A stretch of DNA of 64,000 bases, taken from contig NC_015500.1 in the NCBI RefSeq assembly GCF_000212415.1, positions 2,542,001 through 2,606,000 of the forward strand. Direction: 5' to 3'. This stretch comes from Treponema brennaborense DSM 12168. Its GTDB lineage: Bacteria > Spirochaetota > Spirochaetia > Treponematales > Treponemataceae. Numbering within the stretch: the stretch's first letter is position 1; each line of letters starts with the position of its first letter. Below the pieces are notes generated by a model that was given only the letters and a program-made list of their open reading frames with translations, did not search any database and was not told where the DNA came from. Below, piece by piece: positions 8,262 to 16,796 of the stretch. Made by a program: the position numbers and the translations under genes.

Positions 8262-11228
8262 ATGAAACGAACCGCATCTCTATTCAAACGGCTGTGCGTA
8301 TGGTATTGCGCCGCTGTCGTATTTTTTCCGCTCTTTGCGGCGGATCGAAAACCCTGGGATCAGACGGCCGTTCCGGTCATTACCGCGGCGCAAACGCTGC
8401 CGGACGCACCGGGAACCGTCGAGCTCACCTGTATGCTTGAAACCTCGACCGACGGCGCGGACAAAGGTCTTGCCGAAATGCTCGATCAGTCGCTGAACGT
8501 AGTCGATTCAAAACCGATCGGGAAAACCCGGCGCGACGAAAAGAAAATCACGTTTACGCCGCCTAAAAGCGGTACGTATTCGTTCAGGGTAACCGCGCTG
8601 CGCACCGGAGAAAAAGAAGGCCTCGTCTCTGAAAGCGTTACGGTCCGCTTTACCCTGCCGCTTGAAAAACCCGCCGTCCAGCTGCTCAACGCAGGCGGCG
8701 GAGCGCTCGAACTGTCATGGAGCGCCGTTCCCGAAGCTTCGTCGTACGTCGTCCGCTATACCGACGTCCGAACCGGCACGGCAGCCGAAAAAACCGCCGG
8801 CAGCACGACGCACGCGCAGCTTACCGGTCTTACCGCCGGCAGCACGTACGCCGTCAGCGTCGCCGCAGTGCGCGGAGCCGGCAGCGCATCCGCCGACGTT
8901 GCATACTCGGATCCTATCGACAAGCTGATAAAAAACGAACGGGAACGCGAATGGCAGTTCGCCTGGTTCGGCCAGTCGAGCAGCAAAGACCGCAATACGA
9001 TGCGCATGATCGACGGCAACAATCTGACGTTTGAACTGAACTCGTGCACGTTCGATCCGGCAACGCAGATGATAAAAGACAAAGGCGGAAAATTCACCGC
9101 CTTTCACGACGGTATTTCCTACTATTATACCGTTATCGATCCCGATACCGAAAACTTTGAACTGACCGCAACGTTTACCGTCGATTACATCAATATAACC
9201 GCCGACGGACAGGAAGGCTTCGGCATTCTCGCGATGGACAGTATCGGGCAGAACGGCGTGAACGCGGTAAACCACTACACGAATTCGGCCGGCGTTATCG
9301 CGACCAAATTTGAAAAAACGATCAACGGTGTCAAAAAAACGAGCAAAGACACGCTCGGCGCACGCTTCGTTTCGGGCATCACCGGCGACGTCATAGCGCT
9401 CGGAGACAGCGGCATCGCGCAGTACGGAAAAAGCGTTTCCGATGCATACAGTTACGATCAGTCTGACCTTGTCCGGGCGGGAGACACGTACCGCGTTACG
9501 CTCAAAAAGACGAACACGGGTTATCATGCGATTTTCAAACGAACGATCGCGAGTGAAGATACTATAGAAGAATACATCATGTACGGCCCGGAAAAACTGC
9601 GCCAACTCGATGCGGATCACGTGTACGTCGGCTTTGCCGCAGCGCGCGGCTGCAACGTAACGGTCAGCGACGTGAGCATGAAAATTACCGATCCGGCGGC
9701 CGATCCGGCAGCACAGGAAGAACCGCCGGAATTGATTCCGCTCACGGTCAAAGTCGATTCGCCCTCGACGTATCATACGTCGAAATATCCGTTCGTTTTC
9801 ACCTCGAACGCCGACGGACTGCTCACCGTAACGGATAAAAACGGCAAAACGCCCGTCAAAAATGCAAAAGTGAAAGCACTGATCGACTATAAAAAAACGA
9901 TCAAAGTACCCGCCGGTCTGAACGATTATCAGATAACGTTCACGCCGGATCCCGATTTCCGCCCCGGAGAAAAACAGGCGATCGCCCAGTACAACGCCGA
10001 ACTGAAAACGTACGAACAGGATTACAAATCGGTGTCAATAGTACACACGGTTATCAATAAATCGTACGGCCGGGCGGAATTGTACGCCGCGCCGGACGGC
10101 AGCGCGTTCGGCGACGGTTCGCCTGAAAACCCGCTTGACATTCAAAGCGCGCTCAATTACGTAAAACCCGGTCAGACCGTCGTGCTGAGCGGCGGCACGT
10201 ATTATCCGACGCGCGGCATCATGATCGAACGGGGCAACAGCGGCGTTAAAAAATCGGCAAAAAACATCACGCGTAAAACGCTCCGCAGCGCGGACGGAAC
10301 GCGCGCGATTCTCGATTTTACCTCGGCAGGCGCGGGGTTTCAGCTTTGGGGCGACTGCTGGCTTATCGAAGGCATCGACATCCGCAACACGCCGGGCAAC
10401 GTCAAAGGGCTGCAAGTTGCCGGAAGCGACAACGTCGTGCGCAGAGTGAACACGTATTCGTGCGGCGACACGGGTCTCCAAATCAGCGGCGTCAGCAGCG
10501 AAACGTTTCCCAAATGGCCCGCGCGCAATCTGATTGAAAATTGCACGTCGTACGGCAATATCGATCCGGCGGCAAACAACGCGGACGGCTTCGCGGCCAA
10601 ACTGACGTGCGCGGACGGCAACGTATTCCGCGGCTGTATCGCGTACGGCAACATCGACGACGGATGGGATCTGTTCGCCAAAATAGAATCCGGTCCCATC
10701 GGCGCGGTTCTGATCGAAAACTGCATCGCGTACAAAAACGGTTCGCTGCCCGACGGTTCCGGCAACGGAGACGGCAACGGCTTCAAGCTCGGCGGAGACG
10801 GAATCGCCGTTCCGCACGTACTGCGCAACAGTATTTCGTTCGGTAACGGTACGAGCGGCATTACGAGCAACTCGGATCCGGCGATTAAGCTTGAAAACGT
10901 TACGTCGTACGGAAACAAAGGCGCGAACATCAATTTGTACGGGAAAGGTAAAGAAACGGAACGGCAGTTCGCCGTTTCAAACAGTATTTCCATGGAAGGA
11001 ATGAGCGCGGACGAATATAAGGAAATGCCTTCGCTCGCCGCACCCGGAAACTATTTCTGGAACGGCGCGCAAAGCCTGAACTCCGAAGGCCGGCAGCTGA
11101 CACCGGACGTCTTCGTCAGTACCGATACGGACATCGTTCCGGTTCGGAAAGCCGACGGCTCGATCGACATGAAAGGGCTGCTCGAATTGACCGACGCGGC
11201 GCCCGCCGGAGTCGGCGCCCGATTCTGA
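8262..11228 (+). CDS. Secreted pectate lyase, polysaccharide lyase family 9 type
   Basis: A 988-residue secreted enzyme predicted to cleave pectate by beta-elimination. The signal peptide covers about residues 1-27. An Fn3-like domain follows (about 125-215, ending in the pattern TGLTAGSTYAVSVAAVRGAG), then a beta-sandwich region (about 220-480) and a linker domain. From about residue 600 there is a right-handed beta-helix: LDIQSALNYVKPGQTVVLSGG, then repeated rungs such as NLIENCTSYGN. The PL9-typical NNADGFAAKL and DDGWDLF segments carry the Asp residues expected for calcium and catalysis. The ATG has GGAG upstream. The TRAP/YhcH operon 7.5 kb away could take up the released uronates. Confidence 0.87.
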   Translation: MKRTASLFKRLCVWYCAAVVFFPLFAADRKPWDQTAVPVITAAQTLPDAPGTVELTCMLETSTDGADKGLAEMLDQSLNVVDSKPIGKTRRDEKKITFTPPKSGTYSFRVTALRTGEKEGLVSESVTVRFTLPLEKPAVQLLNAGGGALELSWSAVPEASSYVVRYTDVRTGTAAEKTAGSTTHAQLTGLTAGSTYAVSVAAVRGAGSASADVAYSDPIDKLIKNEREREWQFAWFGQSSSKDRNTMRMIDGNNLTFELNSCTFDPATQMIKDKGGKFTAFHDGISYYYTVIDPDTENFELTATFTVDYINITADGQEGFGILAMDSIGQNGVNAVNHYTNSAGVIATKFEKTINGVKKTSKDTLGARFVSGITGDVIALGDSGIAQYGKSVSDAYSYDQSDLVRAGDTYRVTLKKTNTGYHAIFKRTIASEDTIEEYIMYGPEKLRQLDADHVYVGFAAARGCNVTVSDVSMKITDPAADPAAQEEPPELIPLTVKVDSPSTYHTSKYPFVFTSNADGLLTVTDKNGKTPVKNAKVKALIDYKKTIKVPAGLNDYQITFTPDPDFRPGEKQAIAQYNAELKTYEQDYKSVSIVHTVINKSYGRAELYAAPDGSAFGDGSPENPLDIQSALNYVKPGQTVVLSGGTYYPTRGIMIERGNSGVKKSAKNITRKTLRSADGTRAILDFTSAGAGFQLWGDCWLIEGIDIRNTPGNVKGLQVAGSDNVVRRVNTYSCGDTGLQISGVSSETFPKWPARNLIENCTSYGNIDPAANNADGFAAKLTCADGNVFRGCIAYGNIDDGWDLFAKIESGPIGAVLIENCIAYKNGSLPDGSGNGDGNGFKLGGDGIAVPHVLRNSISFGNGTSGITSNSDPAIKLENVTSYGNKGANINLYGKGKETERQFAVSNSISMEGMSADEYKEMPSLAAPGNYFWNGAQSLNSEGRQLTPDVFVSTDTDIVPVRKADGSIDMKGLLELTDAAPAGVGARF

Positions 11229-11319
11229 GTTACGAAAGATTTACGAAACTGCGGACAGGCCGAAAAACCGCTGCGTTTTGCGGCCGGTTCGCGTTTTGCG
11301 GTCATTCCGCGTTTCCGCA

Positions 11320-11348
11320 TTGCTTTTTACCGGCCGCAGTTATATACT
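11320..11348 (+). promoter_or_regulatory. Sigma-70-like promoter
   Basis: TTGCTT and TATACT are separated by 17 bases, about 110 bases ahead of the DUF308 membrane protein gene. The overlapping TATAAT five bases on is an alternative -10. Confidence 0.5.
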
Positions 11349-11457
11349 ATAATCATAGAAGAATCTGAGGCTGTAGCGGCGCGGCGCGAATACCCGCAAT
11401 TCTGATGCGGAATCGCTCTCCGGTCGTTTCAGCCCGTACGAAAAACCGGAGGCACGT

Positions 11458-12015
11458 ATGAGGAAAACGTATATCGGATTGGGAATACTTACGATCGTCA
11501 TAGGACTGCTGATGCTGCTTTCCCCGAATTCATGGATAGCGGTTATGGTCATCATTTTGGGATCCGCTGCCATTTTGAATGGCGTATTCAACCTGTTTTA
11601 TTTGAGGTCGATCATCGACGATCCGTATTACCGGAACGCGATCATCATTCGGGGCATTCTCAGCATCATCGTCGGACTGCTGGCAATCATACTGCCGCTC
11701 GCCATCGCCGGATTCGTTTGGACGGTTATGACGTACACGCTCGCCGTCTATCTGCTCGTTTCCGCAGGAATCGAAATCTATGCAGCACTGAAAATGAAAG
11801 CCGCCGGTATTCCGGTCAAACCGTATTACAGTGAAATCGTGGTGTCCGTCATTTTGGCAATCGTCCTGTTCATCATCAGCCCGTCGACGCTCGGTACGAC
11901 GCTTATCCGTATCTGCGGCGTGCTGCTCATTCTGACAGGTATCGGCGTCATTTTCTGGGAGTGGAAGAACCGGAACTACGTTATCAATCCCGACAGCGTG
12001 GAAAACGCCGAATAA
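11458..12015 (+). CDS. HdeD/DUF308-family membrane protein
   Basis: A 185-residue integral membrane protein with six predicted helices in three hairpin pairs, for example IGLGILTIVIGLLMLLSP, then AVMVIILGSAAILNGVFNLF, then GILSIIVGLLAIILPLAIAG. This spacing and the repeated G-I-L-S-I-I-V-G-L pattern define the HdeD/DUF308 group, linked in E. coli to acid resistance, although the molecular function is unknown. The ATG has GGAGG seven bases upstream. It stands alone behind its own promoter and is followed by a 26-base palindrome. Confidence 0.85.
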   Translation: MRKTYIGLGILTIVIGLLMLLSPNSWIAVMVIILGSAAILNGVFNLFYLRSIIDDPYYRNAIIIRGILSIIVGLLAIILPLAIAGFVWTVMTYTLAVYLLVSAGIEIYAALKMKAAGIPVKPYYSEIVVSVILAIVLFIISPSTLGTTLIRICGVLLILTGIGVIFWEWKNRNYVINPDSVENAE

Positions 12016-12081
12016 AAGGCAGCGGGCGGAGTTTGCAGGCAGCGCATCAAAGCGCACCAACGGCAGAGAATAACCAACGCG

Positions 12082-12107
12082 GTGATAGTGTCATTTGATA
12101 CTATCAC
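12082..12107. repeat. 26-base palindrome, possible operator
   Basis: GTGATAGTGTCA and TGATACTATCAC face each other across two bases, with a single wobble position. The symmetry is that of a dimeric repressor site. It could also form a hairpin, but no T-run follows. It lies 67 bases after the DUF308 gene at the composition border. Confidence 0.45.
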
Positions 12108-12165
12108 AATTATACGCAGCCGCCGTACGTAATTACCAATAAAACACGTGCGCTATATGGTCAGC

Positions 12166-12354
12166 TTACCGAAGCTCCCGATATCTGCCGGAGTATTTTG
12201 TTAGCCAAATACGGACTAATCTTCGCTTGATAAAAGCTACATCGTATTTTTTTGCCACTAAAAAAAACTTCTTTCCCAATTTAGAATTATGTAGTAAAAT
12301 AATATCATGCAAAACCGCGGCAAGGTCTTTGAGCCCGGATAGATAAAGATTCAT
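12166..12354 (-). pseudogene. Possible degraded gene fragment
   Basis: A minus-strand frame of about 62 codons reads like real protein in its middle (SGLKDLAAVLHDIILLHNSK, then FFLVAKKYDVAFIKRR). The pattern faintly recalls the C-terminal part of AbiEii-type nucleotidyltransferases (DIAAMK...KKDFxDL), but the match is too weak to name. There is no convincing ribosome site. Best treated as a remnant in the AT-rich transferred patch. Confidence 0.2.
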
Positions 12355-12374
12355 AAACGAGAGAGGTGTACTAA

Positions 12375-13131
12375 TTGTATAAACTAACGGGAAAAACAGC
12401 TTTGATAACAGGAGCATCGTCCGGAATAGGTGCGGCGACTGCAATGTTATTCGCCTCAGAAGGTGCAAAAGTAATCTGTGTCGCCAGAAAACCTATAAAT
12501 AGAGAAGGCGTAAATATTGAACAAAATATTAATTCCAGCTATCCAAATTCGGCTAAATTTTTTGAATGCGACGTTACAAATAAAAAATCCATTTTATCTT
12601 TATATAAAAAAATAAACGAACCGCACGAGGGGGGGGGGTATAGATATTTTATTTAATAATGCAGGTTGTTTAAAAACGGGGGCTCTTGAAGAAATAACTG
12701 ATGAAGATTGGGATATTACTTATGAAACAAACCTCAAATCAATACTTCATCTATGTCAGACATTTATGCCTTTACTGATTAAAAATCAGGGTGTAATTCT
12801 TAATAATACATCAATAAACGGATTGCACAGTTATATAAAGGGGAAAAGAAGCTATATGTACGCTACTTCAAAAGCCGCGGCAATTCAGTTTACGAAATAT
12901 CTAGCTAAAAATTACGCACCGGATGTAAGAGTAAATGCTTTATGTCCGGGACTTACGGAAACAGATCTTTTTACAAATAGAGATTTTTCAAGATTTTCTG
13001 ATGCCAATTTATTGGAAAGAATGGCAAAGCCCGAGGAAATTGCAAGAGTCGCCTTATTTTTATGTTCTGATGATGCTTCATTTATAACGGGTTCCGTTAT
13101 TGTTGCGGATGGCGGTGAAACGATAAAATAA
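12375..13131 (+). pseudogene. SDR-family oxidoreductase, frameshifted at a G10 tract (possibly phase-variable)
   Basis: A short-chain dehydrogenase whose two halves lie in different frames. The first half (TTG start at 12375, GAGAGG upstream) has the cofactor motif TGASSGIGAA near residue 13 and the D-V-T pocket near 65. After the G10 run it stops within six codons. The second half continues one frame over with NNAGCL, the catalytic Ser in LNNTSINGL, the Y-x3-K in YMYATSKAAA, and the C-terminal FITGSVIVADGG. With nine G the junction would read EGGGIDILFNNAG, a normal SDR. The gene is much more AT-rich than its neighbours, a sign of transfer. Substrate unknown. Confidence 0.88.
12629..12638 (+). 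repeat. Homopolymer tract of ten G inside the SDR gene
   Basis: Ten consecutive G in an otherwise AT-rich gene. Counting codons on each side shows that loss of one G restores a single open frame. Tracts of this length slip during replication and often act as on/off switches. Confidence 0.9.
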
Positions 13132-13163
13132 GTTTTAACCGTTTTAGAAATGCACTATTATTG

Positions 13164-13322
13164 ATGTTTCCATCAAACTTTTTAAACTTGAAAACGGCAG
13201 ATACCGCCCGTTGGATAAAATATATCAATCAGTACGGCAATGAAGCATTTTATAATGACGTTACCGTATTCATTTTTTCCGTATATTGTAAAAAAATACG
13301 ATGTGGCACTTTTTCTGTTTAA
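13164..13322 (+). CDS. Unrecognised 52-residue ORF, possible remnant
   Basis: A short frame in the AT-rich patch after the SDR gene. It begins with ATG at 13164 and contains ARWIKYINQYGNEAFYNDV. It is not recognised and has no good ribosome site. It may be a fragment of a lost gene. It ends 84 bases before the flavoprotein gene, where the DNA returns to high GC. Confidence 0.2.
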   Translation: MFPSNFLNLKTADTARWIKYINQYGNEAFYNDVTVFIFSVYCKKIRCGTFSV

Positions 13323-13406
13323 TTCCGGAATTGATATCTATATCATCATTCGGTAACGAACCGCTGCGCCCTGTTCAGGGGCGGCTAAAAACGGTATACT
13401 CTGCGC

Positions 13407-15191
13407 ATGATACAAGACATTACCGTTACCGTCGCCGCTTCCGAGCGGACGGACGAAGCATACGTTACGCAGTACGCCGCGCGTGAACTCAACTGCCGAA
13501 CGCAGGACATCACCGCGCTCGTATTCAAAAAAAAATCGCTCGACGCGCGCCACGGAAAAGCAAAATACCATTTGCGTTACACCGTTTACACCGCCCCCGA
13601 CGAACCGTTCTCAGCGGGAGCGGACACGATTGCACCGTTACCCGAATACCGGCAAGCACTTCCCGGACGCAGCGTGCTGATTATCGGCGCGGGGCCGGCG
13701 GGACTGTTCGCCGCGCTCAGACTGCTTGAAAACGGCGTAAAACCGATCATCGTCGAACGCGGAAGCAGAACCGGAGAACGCAAGCGCGACATCGCCGCTA
13801 TCAGCACGAAACACGAAGTGAACGCCGACTCGAATTATTGCTTCGGAGAAGGCGGGGCGGGAACGTTTTCCGACGGGAAACTCTACACCCGCTCGGTCAA
13901 ACGCGGCGATCCGGCAAAAATTTATCGGATATTCAACCACTTCGGCGCGCCGGCCGATATTCTGACCGACGCGCATCCGCATATCGGCACCGACAAACTG
14001 CCGCACATTATCGGCAACATGACCGCAAAGATAGAAGAACTCGGCGGAACGTTTTATTTCGACACGAAATGCACCGGCTTCATTACGCAAAGCGCCGCTG
14101 ACGAAACGCCGCCGCGCGTTACCGGCGTTACCGTCCGTTCGACGAAAGACGGCGAAACTCAGGTTCACGGCTCACTACAGCCGTCCGCCGAGGCACAGCC
14201 GGTTCACGCAGCACAGCCGGTTCACGCAGCACAGCCGTCCACCGAAGCACAGCCGGTTCACGCAGCACAGCCGTCCACCGAAGCCGACCGGACGCTGAAC
14301 GCCGACGCGGTGCTACTGGCAACCGGACATTCGGCCTGCGACGTATACGAACTGCTCGCCCGTACCGCACCCGAAGCACTTGAAGCGAAAACGTTCGCCG
14401 CCGGAGTTCGCGTGGAACATCCGCGAAAACTCGTAGATCACATCCAATATCACGGACGGGAACGTACCGAATCGCTCCCCGCCGCCGAATACCGGCTTAC
14501 GGCGCAAATCGCCGGCCCCGGCAAAGGGAATCCGGTCAGAGGCGTCTATTCGTTCTGCATGTGCCCCGGCGGACTCGTCGTTCCGTCGGCGAGCGACAAC
14601 GAGGGACTCGTCGTCAACGGAATGTCGCCGTCGAGCAGAGCCGCACGCTGGTCGAACGCGGCGATCGTCGTAGAAATCAGGCCCGAAGACATCCCGCCCG
14701 AATACGGAAACGAGGCTGAACAGCCGCAGCGTGCCGACGCACTTTCGGGACTGCGCTTCCGTACGCAATTGGAGCGGCTCGCCAAGCAGCACGGCGACGG
14801 ACAGGCAGCGCCCGCTCAGCGGCTTACCGACTTTCTTGCCGGACGCGCGTCGCAATCGCTGCCGGAGACGTCGTATACGCCGGGAATCGTTCCGTCGCGA
14901 CTTGATTTGTGGCTACCGGAACACATCGGTACACGTTTAAAAGAAGGATTCAAGGAATTCGGGCGGAAAATGCCGGGATTCATCACGGATGAAGCCGTTT
15001 TGATAGCTCCCGAAACGCGAACGTCCACCCCCGTACGCATTCTGCGCGATCGGGAAACGATGGAATGTACCGTACTTTGCGGATTGTACCCTGCCGGAGA
15101 AGGTTCGGGCTACGCGGGCGGCATCGTGTCGTCGGCAATGGACGGAGAAAAGGCGGCGGAAGCTATCATCCGCCGGTTCGCCGGCGTCTGA
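13407..15191 (+). CDS. FAD-dependent oxidoreductase, COG2509 type
   Basis: A 594-residue flavoprotein. An N-terminal small domain (residues 1-85) precedes the dinucleotide-binding motif VLIIGAGPAGLFAALRLL near 90. A conserved FGEGGAGTFSDGKLYTR segment follows near 150, and a second FAD-contact region (AVLLATGHSACDVY) near 300. The C-terminus has a GEGSGYAGGIVSSAMDG motif that closes the FAD site. This order fits the uncharacterised COG2509 dehydrogenases, whose substrate is not established. An insertion of six 6-residue repeats rich in Ala, Gln, Pro and His lies at about residues 258-293. The ATG at 13407 carries the start of a conserved N-terminus. Confidence 0.85.
   Translation: MIQDITVTVAASERTDEAYVTQYAARELNCRTQDITALVFKKKSLDARHGKAKYHLRYTVYTAPDEPFSAGADTIAPLPEYRQALPGRSVLIIGAGPAGLFAALRLLENGVKPIIVERGSRTGERKRDIAAISTKHEVNADSNYCFGEGGAGTFSDGKLYTRSVKRGDPAKIYRIFNHFGAPADILTDAHPHIGTDKLPHIIGNMTAKIEELGGTFYFDTKCTGFITQSAADETPPRVTGVTVRSTKDGETQVHGSLQPSAEAQPVHAAQPVHAAQPSTEAQPVHAAQPSTEADRTLNADAVLLATGHSACDVYELLARTAPEALEAKTFAAGVRVEHPRKLVDHIQYHGRERTESLPAAEYRLTAQIAGPGKGNPVRGVYSFCMCPGGLVVPSASDNEGLVVNGMSPSSRAARWSNAAIVVEIRPEDIPPEYGNEAEQPQRADALSGLRFRTQLERLAKQHGDGQAAPAQRLTDFLAGRASQSLPETSYTPGIVPSRLDLWLPEHIGTRLKEGFKEFGRKMPGFITDEAVLIAPETRTSTPVRILRDRETMECTVLCGLYPAGEGSGYAGGIVSSAMDGEKAAEAIIRRFAGV
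14177..14284 (+). repeat. In-frame minisatellite: six 18-base units within the flavoprotein gene
   Basis: Six exact 18-base units occur in the order B'-A-A-B-A-B, where A is ACAGCCGGTTCACGCAGC and B is ACAGCCGTCCACCGAAGC; B' differs from B at two sites. Because the unit is a multiple of three, gain or loss of copies keeps the reading frame and would change only a surface linker rich in Ala/Gln/Pro. Confidence 0.92.
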
Positions 15192-15209
15192 ACGCGCCCG
15201 TAAACAACG

Positions 15210-15247
15210 CGGCGTTCGGGTGCGCAAAAAAGCGCCCATAAACGCCG
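15210..15247. terminator. Bidirectional stem-loop between convergent genes
   Basis: An imperfect stem (CGGCGTTCGGGTGCGC with GCGCCCATAAACGCCG) encloses six A. It lies between the flavoprotein stop and the convergent MATE gene stop, so it may end transcription from both sides. The long T-run of a canonical terminator is missing. Confidence 0.5.
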
Positions 15248-15277
15248 TTTCGGCAACGCGGCGCCGGCTTGCGAACC

Positions 15278-16654
15278 TCAGATCAGCGTTTTATGCTGCC
15301 ATTTGCCGCGCCGGAACCGGACGACGAACGCACCGGAACGGGCGACCCAGTCTATGACCATGGCGACCCAGCTGCACAGCGCGCCCAGCCCCGTGTACCA
15401 GGCGAACACGTAACTCAAGCCGACGCGGATAAACCACATCGAAAGCAGCGACACCACCATCGTAAACTTGGCGTCGTTGGACGCGCGCAGGGCGTTCGGC
15501 AGCGTGAACGAAAGCGGCCACACCAGCATTCCGCAAATACCGTGGCACATGAGCATTTTCCACGCCAAATCGGTCGTATCGGCTGAAAGCCCGTATACGG
15601 AAATGATACGGCGGGCAAAAAACAGCAGCGGAACGTTCAGAATCAGCATTCCCGCGTACCCCATGCCGGTCAGCTTCCGGGTAAAATACTTCGCTTCTTC
15701 AAGGCGCCCCGCGCCGATACACTGACCGACGACGGTCAGCATCGCCAATCCGATCGCGGCGGCAGGCAGCACTTCAAACGAAGCGATAGTGTTCGCGGCC
15801 GCGTTCGCCGCTATGGCACCCGTCCCGAACGTTGCGATCAGCGTAATAACCAAGATTTTGCCGACTTGAAACATGCTGTTTTCAAGACCGTTCGGAATAC
15901 CGATCGCCAGAATATGTTTTATGATGCGGAAATCGGGCTTGACGGCCAAAATGCCTTTGATATTGATAGCCGGCGCGCCTTTATACGGTTTATTCCGATA
16001 CAGCAGAAACAGCAGCACGCCGGCGGCAACCGTACGGGCCGCAAGCGTCGGCACGGCAACCCCCGCGACTCCCCAATGCAAACCGTAAATGAAAAACGCG
16101 TTTCCGCCGATATTGATCACGTTTACCAGTGCGGCGATATACATCGAAATCCGCGAATTCCCCTGCGCGCGAAACAGCGCCGCGCAGCCGTTGTACAAAG
16201 CGATCGACGGCAGCCCGAACATCATGAGCATAAAATATGTCTGCGCGTTGTCCATAACGTCCGCATCAATCCGGCCGAAAATAAGCGAAAGCAGTGGACG
16301 GCGCGTCAGCAGACACACCGTCATGGTAACGACGGCAACCAGAACTACCGCATAAATGAGCTGCTTGGCCGTTTTTGAAACCATTTCATCCTGCCGGCTT
16401 CCGATATACTGCGCGCAGACGACCGCACCGCCGGTTGCGAGCGCGGCAAAAATGTTAACGATGAGAATCTGGATATTATCGACGAGTGAAACACCGGAAA
16501 CGGCAGCTTCACCGAGCGAACCGACCATGATAATGTCGGCCATACCGAGCGTAATCGCAAGAAACTGTTCTATCATCAGCGGCCAGATCAGCCGCCACAA
16601 ATCCCTATTTGAAAAAAGGCGCTTCTGTCCTAAAACGGAAACCGGACTATCCAT
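15278..16654 (-). CDS. MATE-family efflux transporter
   Basis: A 458-residue inner-membrane antiporter of about 12 helices, expected to export cationic drugs or metabolites using a sodium or proton gradient. The N-terminal WPLMIEQFLAITLGMADIIM and VSGVSLVDNIQ segments are typical MATE helix 1-2 sequences, and the repeat half begins near IIKHILAIGIPNGLENSMF. The start at 16654 is chosen because GAGG lies 9 bases upstream and the MATE homology begins there; the frame is open further upstream without homology. It is followed at 142 bases by a DMT transporter upstream on the same strand. Substrate unknown. Confidence 0.9.
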   Translation of the reverse strand: MDSPVSVLGQKRLFSNRDLWRLIWPLMIEQFLAITLGMADIIMVGSLGEAAVSGVSLVDNIQILIVNIFAALATGGAVVCAQYIGSRQDEMVSKTAKQLIYAVVLVAVVTMTVCLLTRRPLLSLIFGRIDADVMDNAQTYFMLMMFGLPSIALYNGCAALFRAQGNSRISMYIAALVNVINIGGNAFFIYGLHWGVAGVAVPTLAARTVAAGVLLFLLYRNKPYKGAPAINIKGILAVKPDFRIIKHILAIGIPNGLENSMFQVGKILVITLIATFGTGAIAANAAANTIASFEVLPAAAIGLAMLTVVGQCIGAGRLEEAKYFTRKLTGMGYAGMLILNVPLLFFARRIISVYGLSADTTDLAWKMLMCHGICGMLVWPLSFTLPNALRASNDAKFTMVVSLLSMWFIRVGLSYVFAWYTGLGALCSWVAMVIDWVARSGAFVVRFRRGKWQHKTLI

Positions 16655-16796
16655 AATCGTCATCCTCGTGCGGGAAGCATTACAGTTTACCGGCGGAAAG
16701 TCAATGGACTTTACAGCACTCTTTTGGATAAAACACGACGCCGCGTTAGAACCGAACGGTCCGCGCTGCGCGCCGCCCCGCGGAAATCCGCTGCCG

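Larger units (their letters stand above)
12016..12374. other. Gene-poor AT-rich border of a foreign patch
   Basis: No intact gene is seen in this 359-base stretch. It holds a strong palindrome (12082-12107), a degraded minus-strand reading frame (12166-12354), and then the start region of the frameshifted SDR gene. Base composition drops sharply from GC-rich to AT-rich near 12100, marking the edge of DNA that probably arrived by transfer. Confidence 0.6.

Noticed and set aside
13301-13486. 61-codon frame across the start of the COG2509 gene
   Set aside because: Runs out of frame into a well-supported gene and has no ribosome site.
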